DNA of 64,000 bases from Mugil cephalus. Its lineage: Eukaryota; Chordata; Actinopteri; Mugiliformes; Mugilidae. Position numbers and translations under genes: made by a program. The stretch's first letter is position 1, and the number at the start of each line of letters is the position of its first letter. The notes under the pieces were generated by a model. The model saw nothing but the letters and a program-made list of their open reading frames with translations. It was not told the DNA's origin and searched no databases. The stretch spans positions 2,349,816-2,413,815 of the forward strand of contig NC_061785.1 in NCBI RefSeq assembly GCF_022458985.1, in the 5' to 3' direction. Below, piece after piece: positions 41,728-54,300 of the stretch.

Positions 41728-42903
41728 CAGTCGTGGCCACAAGTTTTGAGAATGACACAAATATTAATTTTCACAAAGTCTGCTGCCTCATTTTTTAATG
41801 ATGGATAATTTTCACACACCAGAATGTGATGAAGTGATGAGATAAATTTAAATGAAAATCAGGTTCATCCCAAAAAAGAAAAAAATATTTCCACTGTATT
41901 TCAGCCACAAAGAGACCAACGAAATGAACAGAACCTGTGATCTGTACCCATTCCTTTAGCTTAGCCTTTAGCTTAGCATTTAGCTTAGCATTTAGCTTAG
42001 CCGCTGACGCTGCTGAAAATGAGATTTTCTTTCTCTGAGCCACTAAAGTTCTTCTTCTTATTCTTAGACGCCATTTTTTTTTCTTTTTTAGAATGAATTC
42101 AATGAGGCGTGAGAAACCTTCCATGATGTTCTTTTGGTTTATTATGTTTCTACGGGTCATTTACTCACTTTTCTGAAGTTAGAAGTGTCCGTTGAACCTG
42201 ACGGGGCAGGTTTGCATGAACTCTAGGATAAGAAACGAATCTAAATCAACCATTTATAGGATCATCAAGAACTTCAAGGAGAGAGGTTTAGCTGTTGTGA
42301 AGAAAGAGTCATGAAGCCAGAAAAAGTCCAACAAACTCCAGGTTTGTCTCCAAAAGTTGCTTCAGCTGCAGCATCGCTCGGTCAGGAATGGCTGCAGACG
42401 GGTGTGAGGACATCTGCAGACATTTGGGGGACGACCTGGTGTCAAGAAGGGAAGCAAAGAAGCCACTTCCCTCCAGGAAAAACATCAGGGACAGACTGAT
42501 GTTCTGCAAAAGGTTCAGAGCCCAGAGTCCTGTTCTCTCTCAGCCTGAAGACGAAGCCATGAATCAAGAATGGAACCAAATTATCTCTGAGAGCAACAGC
42601 GTGATGGAGAAGTTTGCACAGAAGTTTTGGGTCCATGACCAAGAAACTCCCCAGAACATGTGGTCATTTCTCAGGAGGCAACAAAAACACACAAATTCTG
42701 ACACTGGTTACGCAACAATGAGCTGCCGTCAGTCAGGATGTGGCCCAGACGTTGACTGGAAAAGAGGAGAAATACTGACTCTTTGCATAAACTTAATATA
42801 ACTGTCTGACTCTTATGAGACGCTTGTGATTACACTTCGGCGTTACCATGGTAACATCGGACAAAAAGATCTAAAAACACTGAAGCAGCAAACTTTGTGA
42901 AAA
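41728..42903 (+). mobile_element. Tc1-like transposon, 3' end truncated
   Basis: The left terminus CAGTCGTGGCCACAAGTTTT follows a TA dinucleotide and continues into GAGAATGACACAAATATT. TTTTCACAAAGTCTGCTGC then pairs with GCAGCAAACTTTGTGAAAA near 42885, but the outer part of the right terminal repeat is missing. Transposase remnants lie in several frames, for example SKSTIYRIIKNFKERG near 42240 and KKPLPSRKNIRDRLMFCKR near 42455. Stops, frameshifts and the lost end make it immobile. Confidence 0.85.
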
Positions 42904-43030
42904 CCAACACTGAAAAAAACTTTCACCTCCCCAGTTTTCCTAGTTTTTCCCACAATGCATCAGCAACAAAATGGCCGACACGCCCACTGATGCTGCACAA
43001 GGCGTCTGATGGAAATGTCCTTTTTTTTTT

Positions 43031-43044
43031 TTTATTTATTTATT
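43031..43044 (-). terminator. Candidate poly(A) signal of taco1
   Basis: Overlapping AATAAA words on the minus strand begin about 25 bases after the taco1 stop. This would give a very short 3' UTR. The surrounding A-run makes the match easy by chance. Confidence 0.4.
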
Positions 43045-43067
43045 TTTTTTTGAGAATTTAAATGTCC

Positions 43068-46000
43068 TCAGCTGTCCCCGTCGGCCCCGATGTTGTCCCA
43101 GACCCGGACCACGTCCGGGAGGTCGCTGAGAGCGTCTATCAGAGACCAGGCGGCGTCCAGCTGGTCCTCGTCCAGAGACAATTGGGTGCGAGGGACAAAC
43201 TCCAGCCCCGAGGACGTGACGTTCGTCCCCAGCTCCTTCAGAGAAGCTCGGACCTTCCAAACGTCGGCCGTGTCGCAAATAAACTGAAGAGACAGAGTTC
43301 AGGAAATATTATTCTCACTGTAGCTTTAGATCCAAGAGTCATGTCTGATGTTTACTTCTAACTAGAACTAGAACAGCGGCTGTAACTCCAGTCTGCCACC
43401 AGGTGTCACTGTTTCTCCTCACAGTAAAGACCCGGAAATAAAAAGAGGCTTCGTTCACTCGTCACTAGAAAATATGTATGAAAAAAAAATAAAATAAAAT
43501 GATTTATTTCTTCAATGCCAATAATTTATTAGTATTAGTTTACATTTAGATAAATATTTGAAACTTCAATCAACAATAAATCTACATAAAATATGAAAAA
43601 TATCCTGTATATTTAGTCTACTTCGTATATACAGGATATATATTTTTATATTTTATATATTCTCAACGTTTTCACATCTTTTGTTTAGCTGCTGCACCGT
43701 AGTTGACTTGATCTAAACATCTATAATGAACCCGTTTCTAATATTCAGCTCAATACATTAACATTTATTAATCACTTTAACCCAAATACCAGTTTGAAGA
43801 CTATTTAATTTAAATTAGTTAAATGAATCTTTCTATGAATTAATCTTCGGATGTGTGTCGACTTTTTTTATATTCTCACTGTTTATATGTAATAAAAGAG
43901 GAGGAATGAATTAGAAATGTTAAAATATAATAATACTTTTTAGTGAAGAAGCTCCTTCACATTTAACAGAAAGGAACAGACAAATAAAAGAAAGAATAAA
44001 ACATCAATGGACACATCAAACAATCAGCACTGAAGCCTTTACAGACAAATAATATAACAATATCACTGAAAAACCTCTAGATAGTGTTTAAATTAGGATA
44101 ATAATAAATGAATAAGTGTCATTAGTATTAATAATGACAGAACATTATCTGGATCATTTAAGATTTCAAGATTGAACTAATTTCTTTTTTTTATTGACAG
44201 GACATCTAAAATGCTCCTCAGAGAGTCTGAGCTGCTGTGTTTCTGTCAAACCGACCTTGAGGACGGGCTTCTCGTCCTCGTCCTCGTCCTCCTGGACGTC
44301 CTCGGCCCCAGACTCGATGGCCAGCTCCAGAGCTCTCTCCGCGGAGACGTCCTGACCGGACTCCACCACCACCACCCCCCTCTTACTGAAGTTATTACGA
44401 GCTCCGTCAGACAGCATCCCTCTGAGGGAGAGACCAGCGTCACGGTTCACATTACAGCCGGACGGTTGAGAACGACAAACAAAAAGCCTTGAATCCTAAA
44501 TCTCAGAAGCTGGACTGGTCTTTACCCGTTCCTGGAGAGGATGCGTTTGATTTCCTGTCTGAGGTGCGTGATGTTGTCGGTCAGGATCTCGATGAGCAGC
44601 AGACATCCTCCCGGCCCCCGAGCTTCAACCATGTGCTGCGACGCCGGTTTGGCCTTGTCCTACACGACCAGGAACAGATTTACTCCTTCACATGAAACTT
44701 CATGAAGCACAGGTCTTTAAAATTATGGACTTGGTTAAAGTTAAACACCATTAGTTTTATTTAAAGCAAAAAAATAACACAAACTCTCTGAAAACATTCA
44801 AAACTTGCTCCAAAAAATGAAACTTTAAAAGCATGTTCATGAGTTTGTGGTTTGGAAGAACGTATTCGTACTGTAGAATTTAAAAACAGATACAGATGTT
44901 TTTATTGATAATTATAAAAAATTTCTTTAAATGAACAATTACACAGAATTCTTTAGGATTTTGTTTATCACAATTAACAAAAAAAAAACATTACATTTGA
45001 TTGATATGATTGTGGAGAAGGATCATAGATTTGTTATTTGTAATTTAATCGGTTCAGAGTTTATTGCCTATTATATTTCTTATTTCTAATTCTTGTATGT
45101 AGCTGCTGGATTCATCCCAAAGGGATCGATAAAATTGTGTCTAAGCCTAGAAGCACTTTTGCTTATTTTGCTTATTTGTGGAAAAAGATGTTTGTGTTTG
45201 ACATGATATTGTTCTGTTTTTTTTTTTGTTTGTTTTTTCTCTTGTGTTGAATTTTAACAATGAACAATAAAGAATGTATGTCATAAAACTGGTGCAGTGT
45301 GGAGTCTAAAGTTGTCCATACATGTATCTTCTAGAATGAATCCTTCTTGGGTATAAGTCCAAATACAAATAGTGAACTATTCAAGATGCAACAAAATCCT
45401 GCAGAATAAAGAGATTTAAGTCCTTTTTGCACGGGAATATTTTTACCTGAGGACGTCCTGTGATTCAGATATTATAGATATTACCCCCTATGTCTGAGTT
45501 TAATGTGTTTCATTCGTATGGGATGAATAAAGTCTGTGTTTTACTCTAATTTCTGATCCATAGTTATGTCTCGTTTCAACAGCTGCTGTAATTACAGTCA
45601 ACCGCCAGGTGTCACTGTTTCTCCTCACAATAAGGACCCGAAAATAAAAAGAGGACAATTTACACTTTCTGACACTTCCAATTATTTTACAAATTCTACA
45701 TGATAATAACAAATATATTTTTGAGTGTGTTGATCCCAGGAAAGACCTGTCAGTGTTTAAACCAGCTCCACCTTTCCAGATGAACACATTAACGTTTGAT
45801 TTAATTATTTCATCCTTGGTCTGAATGGGTGAATGAGTCAGAGACGTCTCCACTTTGCTCCCTAACATCTCGATTTATTAAACATCCTTCATGATTCTTA
45901 AGGGACAAGAGACAGGAAACAAAATGAAAATCAAACTAAAGTCTTAAAACAAAGTTAAAAACACAGAGATTCACACTGGATTAGTTTTATCTCAGGACCT

Positions 46001-46948
46001 CTGTATCTGTGAGAAATACTGAAGGTAATTTGCATGTGTAATTTTTACTCTATTAGGGCTTCAGATGTGTTGAATTTGATTTACTTAAGCATTAACGTGT
46101 GCGTTAGTAGAGGTGGAGCTGATTTAAATACTAACAGGTAGCTTGTAATTGATTGAAATTTGCAAAATAACTTAAGATGTCAGAAAGCGTAGAGGCATAA
46201 AAGGTAAAACCGATCCCGTGCAGACGTCAGTGAACCCACCGCGCTCTTGATCGCAGCGTCTATGGAGGCTTTGGGCATGTTCTTGCTCCTGCACTGCTCC
46301 AGTATGTGGGCAAGGTTTACGTTCATCTCTGGGTTGGAGCCTCCTTCTGCAGGGGACAGGGACCAGAACCCAAATCAGCTTCAGTCAGCAAGAACCGTGC
46401 AATAAAATGATACAAATAATAACAATACTCTGCTCCTTTTTAACTGTGCATCACATTCTATTCTACTTTTATCTATTTTTATTGTATGTACTTGTGTATA
46501 ATAGTAAGCAACCAGTTACCCCTGGTGGGATTAATAAGGGTTTGCCTGCAACCATAAGGTTTTTTAACAATAAGGAGCTTTTAGTCACAGTTGTGCAATT
46601 GTTTTTATCCCTAATAATAATAATAATAATCTTGAATATGAATATTAAATGGTGCTTACCTTTCACTGCTATTCTTATCATCATGCCATACTTCATGAAC
46701 ATCCTCCCCCTCGCCTCATCTTTGGGGCCCTTGATGTGTTTCACCTTGGACCACTTGTTGTGTCCTGCACACAGGCCGGAGCTCAGCTGCAGGCACCGGA
46801 CGGGGAACGTCCTCCACGCCGGGTGCAGCGCACATGGAGCGGGCAGACGGAGCGGCTCCGACCGGGCCGGGACGCAGCTGGAAGTCAAGGCCAGTGTCGC
46901 GGGACGGAGGATCCGAAGAGCCCCCCTGAGCAGCCCCTGTCCCGCCAT
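43068..46948 (-). CDS. taco1: Translational activator of cytochrome c oxidase I (YebC/TACO1 family)
   Basis: Five exons (46948-46660, 46346-46240, 44659-44526, 44421-44256, 43283-43068) join in phase to about 303 residues; human TACO1 has 297. The family signature [20 protein letters not shown] is followed by [38 protein letters not shown] and [17 protein letters not shown]. The N-terminal 65 or so residues are Arg/Leu/Ala/Ser-rich with few acids, as expected for a mitochondrial presequence. In mammals the protein supports translation of COX1 in the mitochondrial matrix. The ATG at 46948 was chosen because the GTG four codons upstream is not a normal nuclear start. The acidic stretch [12 protein letters not shown] before the last exon is a local feature. 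Its neighbour kcnh6 is also near TACO1 in mammals. Confidence 0.96.
43379..43447 (+). repeat. Short repeat in taco1 intron 4
   Basis: AGGTGTCACTGTTTCTCCTC followed by ACARTAARGACCC and AAAATAAAAAGAGG-like sequence. A direct copy lies in taco1 intron 2 at 45585-45655. Confidence 0.8.
45585..45655 (+). repeat. Short repeat in taco1 intron 2
   Basis: Partner of the copy at 43379-43447, the same orientation, about 85-90% identical by eye over 70 bases. Confidence 0.8.
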
Positions 46949-49900
46949 GAACCTCCACACACCACCGGAACCAGACTCAGACCCAGAACCAGAGGAGGAT
47001 CCTGACCTACATGCGCCTGCAGGTCTCTGTCAACAGGGATTCGTTTCTAACTTAATTTCTTCACTTCTAACGTATTTACAACTTAAATAACGAGAAATGT
47101 AAATAAATATACGTGCTGACGAGAATAAATGAATGAAAACACCCGGATATGTTCCAACTTACAGCTTTGATAAGTCCGAAGAGCAGCTGCTTCTGTCCTT
47201 GTTGTTAACCCGGCACTTCCGGGTTATGGTGACGTCAGACGCCGACCTGTCAAAATAAAAGCCAAATTGACTCAGTAAGTTTCTTTCATAGTCATTTATT
47301 TGTTAATAATCATTAAACAATCAATCAGGAGTTAAAGAGCGTTCCTCCATAGTTTCAGTATCCTCCAGAGGATCTTTTTTTTTTTTTTTATCTGTTTTTG
47401 GCCAAAATGAGCCTTCAAAGATGTTTAATTTATTTCTCCTACTTAACTTGTCTCCAGTTTCTATTTTTTTTTTCTCTCCTGAACAACAAGGCACATAAAA
47501 TGTCACATTAGACCATTTCTAAAAGGAAATCTCATCAAGCTCCAGAATGATTCTTAAAATTTTCTCGCTGTTGAGATCTCGGGCAGAGCAATTGGAGAAC
47601 TTGCTCTATGAACTCTATCTGTTCTCATCTAAATGTAATTTATTCATCTCATGCAGAAAAAGGTTTTCATTTTAATTCAGTGTCTGTGTCTATTCAGAAA
47701 ATCAGGGAGAGCAAATCAAGAGCTCTCCACAAACACTCATGGAATTCTCATCCGGATGTAGGCTACTGCCACAAAATAAGTTTTATGATTGACTATTTTA
47801 TTTCTGTATTCTAAATTAATCAGGAATAGACTTTTTACATTTTTCTAGCTTAGCCTCACGGGTAATTAATCAAATTCATACACTTCACTTTAATCAACTT
47901 CTTTATTCTTCCATCACAAGAATGACCAAAATACTAATAATAGTTTTTTATAAAGCCTATAAACACAGTCGGGAGGAGGCACAGAAGCCAAATGTTCTCT
48001 CATAATTGCAATATATCAACAGACTATTGGTGAATTTGGACAAAATAAAGCCAAAAATAAATTACATACCTGGCCTTGAAGTAACTAAATATATATATAT
48101 ATACATACATACAATATTAACCTATGCAAAAAATACAAAACTTAAGAAATGACTCAGACGAAATATTTAAACACAATAATAATAATAACATCACAGTTGT
48201 TTCAATTGCTGGATGGCAAAAGTGTGCAGATTTTTTTATTTTATTTTATTTTTTAATCTTTATCCACTTGCAGAGGTTGGGAGATGGGAGGAGAAGAACC
48301 GTGAACCGTGTTATCTCCGTGATGGGAATGCCACAAGTGCAAAAGCAAACGTCGAGGATTGACATGAGCAACAAACGAATGAAATGGAGTAAATCAAATA
48401 TCTACTAAATGTTATTTTATAACATTTGTATGCATATATTTGTGGCTAAAACACTTGGCAGATCCGTAGCTGAAAACATTGAGCACCGTCGGCCACAAAT
48501 GTGAATTAGCCTGTTGGCTAACTACTGCGACATAGATATCAATGGCTACTGCGAGACCACGTTGGAGGGAAAAAATCAGTTCAATCCACACTTAAATTAA
48601 CAGTTCAATCCATTTTTTTTTTGTGTGTGTTACAGGTGTTGACCAACTTTAGAAAGCAAGGACCTTCTGGATAAAGTAGCAGATACAAGTTCATGTTGGT
48701 GGTGTGGCTACAAACAGGTCTGGGAAGCAAGAGCTGTATCCAGATAGTTGCCTCTTCCTGTCCCCTACCCCTGTGGCTGTTATCCATGCTGAAGCAAAGA
48801 GGACTGTCTTCACATAGTCCATCTTAACCGAGCACCCCCTGTACAGGTGAGACCCGTGCGATACATACGGTCTAAAACATATGATAGCATGCACCATTCC
48901 GAGCACGTACTACGCCAAAATGGTGAGAAACTCATCTAAAAGAGAGCCACACAACATGTGAAAGCAGAGATCCTGCTGATTACAAAGATGTGTGTCTCTT
49001 CACTGTGCGACAAAAACTCAGAGAGATAGAAGCCAAAGAGTCGCAAAAATAAATCATAAAGTATGTCATACCTTGGCTGCTGTGTGGTTAAAAGTTCTAT
49101 TCCAACTCCAAAACGCTGCTAATGGCTTCTCCTATGACCCTGTGTCAGTGTGAAATGAATCATGGTGCTGCCGTTTGTTTACATGAAGAGGAAGAGGCTT
49201 CTAGGTTGGAGTGTATTGTCGCTGACAATATGCAATCTTTGTGTTTACTTGGCTCTGGATCCTCATTGGTGGTTTCTACGGTAAATTTGGACATGGCTTT
49301 CGGTTCTCGAGATATTCTCCTTTGAGTTTCACTGAAGGCCTCCTTTTAAAAACGGTCTGAGTGAATGAGTCAAAACTGTTGTATTTGTATTTAGTGATAT
49401 ATCAGTGAAACTAAATGAGTTTTTCAGACTGGTACCTGAGAAAGGTCAAATGGCACATATGGTGCCAAAATGTGACAAAAAAGCATAATTTGTGATTCTG
49501 CCTGTACATAAATGGGCTAAAACATCTCTAAAATTGTTCAGATTCACATTTTTAACATCTACTTTTGCGGTTACTTGATGACAGTTACAGTTACTTGTCA
49601 GATTTTACATTACTAATTCATATTTGAACTGAGCTACTATCCCACATATTAGGGGTGGTTGTTACTCTAAATAATGTGGGGTTTTTTTTAGACAAGAACA
49701 GAAATTTATATATTTTTTTACTTTGTTCCAGATTAATTTTCTCTGACACAGAAACATATATTTTTATCCTGACACTTTTGCAGCAATCTCACTGGTGTTT
49801 GAGTCACAGGTGACAAAAATTATTCATACAGCCCTTAGAGTTTTGAAGATATAACACATTTATTATTATATGTCATTTTTGCACAGGAGGCAGAAAAATA

Positions 49901-50289
49901 AGCCTAGGGATGAAGAGGTTAAATGGACTAAGTAAAAATGAATCCTTAAATTCTTTGTGCAATCCACATGCAGAAAAGAATGAGCCATTTATGAGACTGA
50001 GTAAGGTATCTCCTTACTCTCAAGTATGACTCAAGCCACTTATGTCTCACGCTATTGCCCCAAGTGACTTTTAAAAGCCGAACAGGCAAAATGGAAACAA
50101 TATGAGGCTGAAATGAGAATCACAATTTTGTCTCATGAGCTGTGAAAAAATAAACTTTGAACATCAAAATTTTCCTCTGGTCCATCTCTCAGAGACAGAC
50201 AGATGGACCAGAGGTTGACTAGGTTGACCTGTAGAATAAATAAAACATCTACTGTTTTTATGGAGACAAGAGAAGACAAGGAGCAAACA
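46949..50289. other. Intergenic region upstream of taco1
   Basis: The first 300 bases are likely taco1 promoter and 5' UTR. Beyond that, to about 50240, I see AT-rich sequence with short T- and A-runs, a small TA/CA microsatellite near 48095-48112, and no recognisable exon or transposon core. Short open frames do not look coding. Confidence 0.5.
47207..47225. promoter_or_regulatory. Inverted repeat containing an ETS-type CTTCCGG site
   Basis: AACCCGGCACTTCCGGGTT is a 7-base inverted repeat around CACTT, and includes ACTTCCGG, the core of ETS/GABP sites common in promoters of nuclear genes for mitochondrial proteins. It lies about 260 bases upstream of the taco1 start codon. Confidence 0.45.
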
Positions 50290-50550
50290 TCTAGACAACA
50301 TCAGGAAGGACTGTTGATGCTGGCAAGTTGACATGTGTCTGAATCATTGATGAGGGACTGGACTTGATTTGTTGGAGCTCTGTGAAGAGTTGAAGTGCAG
50401 CTCTGTTGATGGTCTTAAATGGAGACCATGTGGATGAAGCTCTCCTCCCCAACTCCCAGTAACATGGTCCAGTCAGAGTCTGCTTCAACCTCTGGATCAT
50501 CAGGACACAGCTCATCCTCTCACGACACATACCCTCCTGTTTACCTCCAC
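50290..50550 (-). other. Possible 3'-terminal exon of the NLR gene
   Basis: A good acceptor (TTCTTATTCTCTCTACAG on the minus strand) ends at 50551. Joined in phase to the last LRR exon, the frame would stop after only three codons (RWR). The rest has an 80-codon open frame in another phase that contains TLTGPCYWELG, reminiscent of the CYWEV block of B30.2/SPRY domains. It may be a decayed B30.2 exon now serving as 3' UTR, but that is a guess. Confidence 0.35.
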
Positions 50551-51300
50551 CTGTAGAGAGAATAAGAAAGAAGAGAGGAGATGAAGGAGTGTTTTCAGAG
50601 ACTCCGTTCATCATCAAATCCAGTAGAAAGAGCAGCAGGGACTTGAGTCCTGTTCAGAGCAGCAGTGGAGCAGCTGTGGAGCTCAGCCAGCTTCCTTTCA
50701 GCTTCATGTTAACGTGTTGGAGTGAACACACACAGACCTGCAGAGACTTTTAGCATCAAGTCTGTTTCCTCTGCAGATTTCACTAAGAAACTGCTGAGAG
50801 TCCTGAACGCTTCATTACTGCACCAACACTTTAGTGATGGATTTACTGCTGCTCCATGGAAACAAAGATCAGCTGACTAAGAAACTCATGGTTACTAAAT
50901 GTAACGCTGCTTCTGTGATGTGCAGGCTTCAGTCAGACTGATCTCAGAGCTGTGATCAGTTGTTGATCAGATGTGATGAATGACCACCACTGTCTCTATA
51001 CATCTTGGAAGGCTGTCAGCTGGAATCCAGCTTTATTTCCTGGACACATCAACACAACCACAACAGTCGTCTTCACATCAACTCAAACTCATTATTACAA
51101 CAAGCTTCTGGCTCATCTGATTGGCTGACTGTTGTCTCTCTCTCTGTCTTTCTGTCCAATCCTGAAGCCTGTCTCCATTCTCCTCTCACAGCTTCACTGA
51201 GAAGCTGCAGGTTTACAGGAAACACTGGATCTTTGATACTAACTGTGTTTAGGACGATACTGATGAAAGCAGCATGGACTGACTGGAACCCTCTACTCAC

Positions 51301-54300
51301 CTCAGAGTCTCCAGTTTATAGTCTGGACTCTCCACAAGATAAAGAAGCTGCCTCACTCCTGAATCCTTCAGGTTGTTTCTGCTCAGTTCCAGATGTTTCA
51401 GATGGGAGGGGTTGGACTTCAGAGCTGAGACCAGAGAATCACAGCTGATCTCTGACAAACTGCATTTAATCAGCCTGAATAAAGAATAAAAGATTAAATT
51501 ATTGATGATCAGTCAGATGTGTTGAGGTTTTAAACGTGTCCTCATCAGTGTGTGTTGACCAGGAATGAAGCTCAACATTATACAGTTATTTAAATTAGTT
51601 TTTATTTTTCTTCACCTTGAAGAACAATAAAGTTATTTGTTAAGGTGAATTAGATTCAGTTGGTGATTAAACATATCAGATCTACAACAGTAACAGACAG
51701 TGAACTCACTCCAGAGTCTCCAGTCTACAGTCTGGACTCTCCAGAAAACCACACAGCTGCTTCACTCCTGAATCCTTCAGGTTGTTGATGCTCAGACTCA
51801 GATGTTTCAGATGGGAGGGGTTGGACTTCAGAGCTGAGACCAGAGAATCACAGCTGATCTTTGACAAACTGCAGTCTATTAACCTGAACAAAGAATAAAA
51901 GATGTGAGGTTAAAAGACAAAGTTCCTGGTATCACTGAGAGTTGCACCATCTCTTCAGACTGAACATTGAGGATAAACATTTATTATCCATCATTGATCT
52001 TTACATTCCTCTGATTAGTTGTCAAACCAAATTCACATCAAAAAAAAAAAACGGAGACAGTTTTCAGTGGACAAGGTGACATCTTCAGTCCAAAGAAATT
52101 CAGTTTAAAATGAGAGAAACCAGAGAAAAGAAAATCATCAGAAACTAAAAGCAGCAAATGTTTGCTACTGATCAATGGCTTCAACAACCAATCAGCTGAT
52201 TGATCAGCTCCACGTTTCATCAGCAGGAAAATAAAGCACAGAAGAAGAAAACAGACTTTACCATGAATATCCTCAGTGTGGATCAGAAGAATATCAGCCT
52301 GATGACTGCAGGTTAGAGTTACCACAACTATACCATCATTTTCATCTCAGAACACAAAGAAAACATGGAGTCTGACCTCAGAGTCTCCAGTCTACAGTCT
52401 GGACTCTCCAGAAAACCACACAGCTGCTTCACTCCTGAATCCTTCAGGTTGTTTTTACTCAGGTCCAGATGTTTCAGGTGGGAGGGGTTGGACTTCAGAG
52501 CTGGTCCCAGAGAGTCACAGCTGATCTCTGATAAACTGCAGTCTATTAACCTGAATAAAGAATAAAAGATGAAATGATTGATGATCAGTCAGATGTGTTG
52601 AGGGTTTAAACGTGTCCTCATCAATGTGTGTTGACCAGGAATGAAGCTCAACATTATACAGTTATTTATATGAGTTTCTATTTGTCTTCACCTTAAGGAA
52701 CAATCAAGTTATTAATGAAAATAAATTAGATTCAGTTGGTTGATTAAACATATCAGATCTACAACAGTAACAGACAGTGAACTCACTCCAGAGTCTCCAG
52801 TCTACAGTCTGGACTCTCCAGAAAACCACACAGCTGCTTCACTCCTGAATTCTCCAGGTTGTTGTAACTCAGGTCCAGATGTTTCAGATGGGAGGGGTTG
52901 GACTTCAGAGCTGAGACCAGAGAATCACAGCTGATCTCTGACAGCCTGCATCTCCACAATCTAAATAAAAAATAAAAGATGAAACAACTGTAACGTGTAG
53001 GGTTCAATGAGCTGTTCTCTAAAATGAGTAGAGTGACTTTGTCCTTGTGTTATTGTGGATCTTCATCATGTCAGCCTTCTACAGACAACATCCAAACATC
53101 AGCACAACATTCAGACAACTATTGATGTCAACACAGATCAATAAGATGCTGCTGACCTCATTACAGGATCAATATCTCCTCACACATGTTGGACTACAAA
53201 CTGTTGATTAGTTCTTTGATTCCAGGACCTTCTTCTTCCTGGATTTGGTGTCTCAGGAGGTTTGTGTCATTCAAATGTTAAAGGACAAGTTGACATGTTC
53301 AAGTGTGTCTTCCAACAACAGTCACATGTCATATGGACTGATTCCAGAATTGTTGAGATTCCTGCTGTCCACACTGACTGTGAAGTGGTCTCTTCCTAAC
53401 ACAACTCTACTGTTGAGCTGACACTAATATGAAGCTTCAGCAGTCTGACTGACACTAATCAAAGTTCCTCTTTGAGTTCCTGTCCCTCCACTGCAGCTCA
53501 GCAGGAAACACTGTGGAAACACAAACTGATACTGACTGGATGTGCTGAAGAACAAGATGAGTTGAAGATCAACACAACACAAGAACACTGTGGATGTTGT
53601 CCTCCATCTTGTCTCATTGGAGTCAGACTATAAGGGGATTTGTCCACAGACAGTATGGACAGAAAGAATGATTAGTGACACCAAGAACTCTGTTAATGTC
53701 AACACATGTGAAGACTGGACTTGATGTGGTTTGTGATCAGACCCACCACCGATGACTGAGGAGATACCTGCTGATGTTCAGGAACCTGATGCTCCTTCAT
53801 TATAACTCTTTGAGCTCCTTTTCTATCTGACAGTCCTGACAAGAGAACTCATCTAAACTGGATCTCCATTCTTCAGAAGCCTGAGAAGAAAAGAAATGAA
53901 AACTGACCCCAGAGTCTCCAGTTTACAGTTTGGACTCTCCAGTCCAGCAGACAGATGCTTCACTCCTGAACCCTCCAGGTTGTTTCCACTCAGGTCCAGA
54001 TGTTTCAGATGGGAGGGGTTGGACTTCAGAGCTGAGACCACGACTTCACAGTGACTCTCTGAGAGTCCACAGTCAGCAAGTCTGTCATGAGAGAAATAAA
54101 TAAAATCTGTTATAATGGAAGAAGACATTTCTATGAAGATGATGTGTTGATGAGTGGACAGTTGGACACATCCTGTTGGACATTTTGTCTCCACACCAGT
54201 GGTTGAGCTCATTTTCTCTGACTGTGTTTGACAGGAAACAATCATTGTCATCATCTCTCTCAGACCTTTGTTTAGATGAATGGAGACAACACTGAGTTAC

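Larger units (their letters stand above)
40321..43067. other. kcnh6-taco1 spacer
   Basis: This should contain the 5' end of kcnh6 but no convincing first exon was found. A TA microsatellite lies at about 40575-40615. Bases 40860-41560 are AT-rich and featureless. A Tc1 copy fills 41728-42903. Confidence 0.5.

Noticed and set aside
49122-49325. 67-codon open frame beginning MASPMTLCQCEMNHG
   Set aside because: No domain, no splice context and AT-rich surroundings; judged a chance frame.
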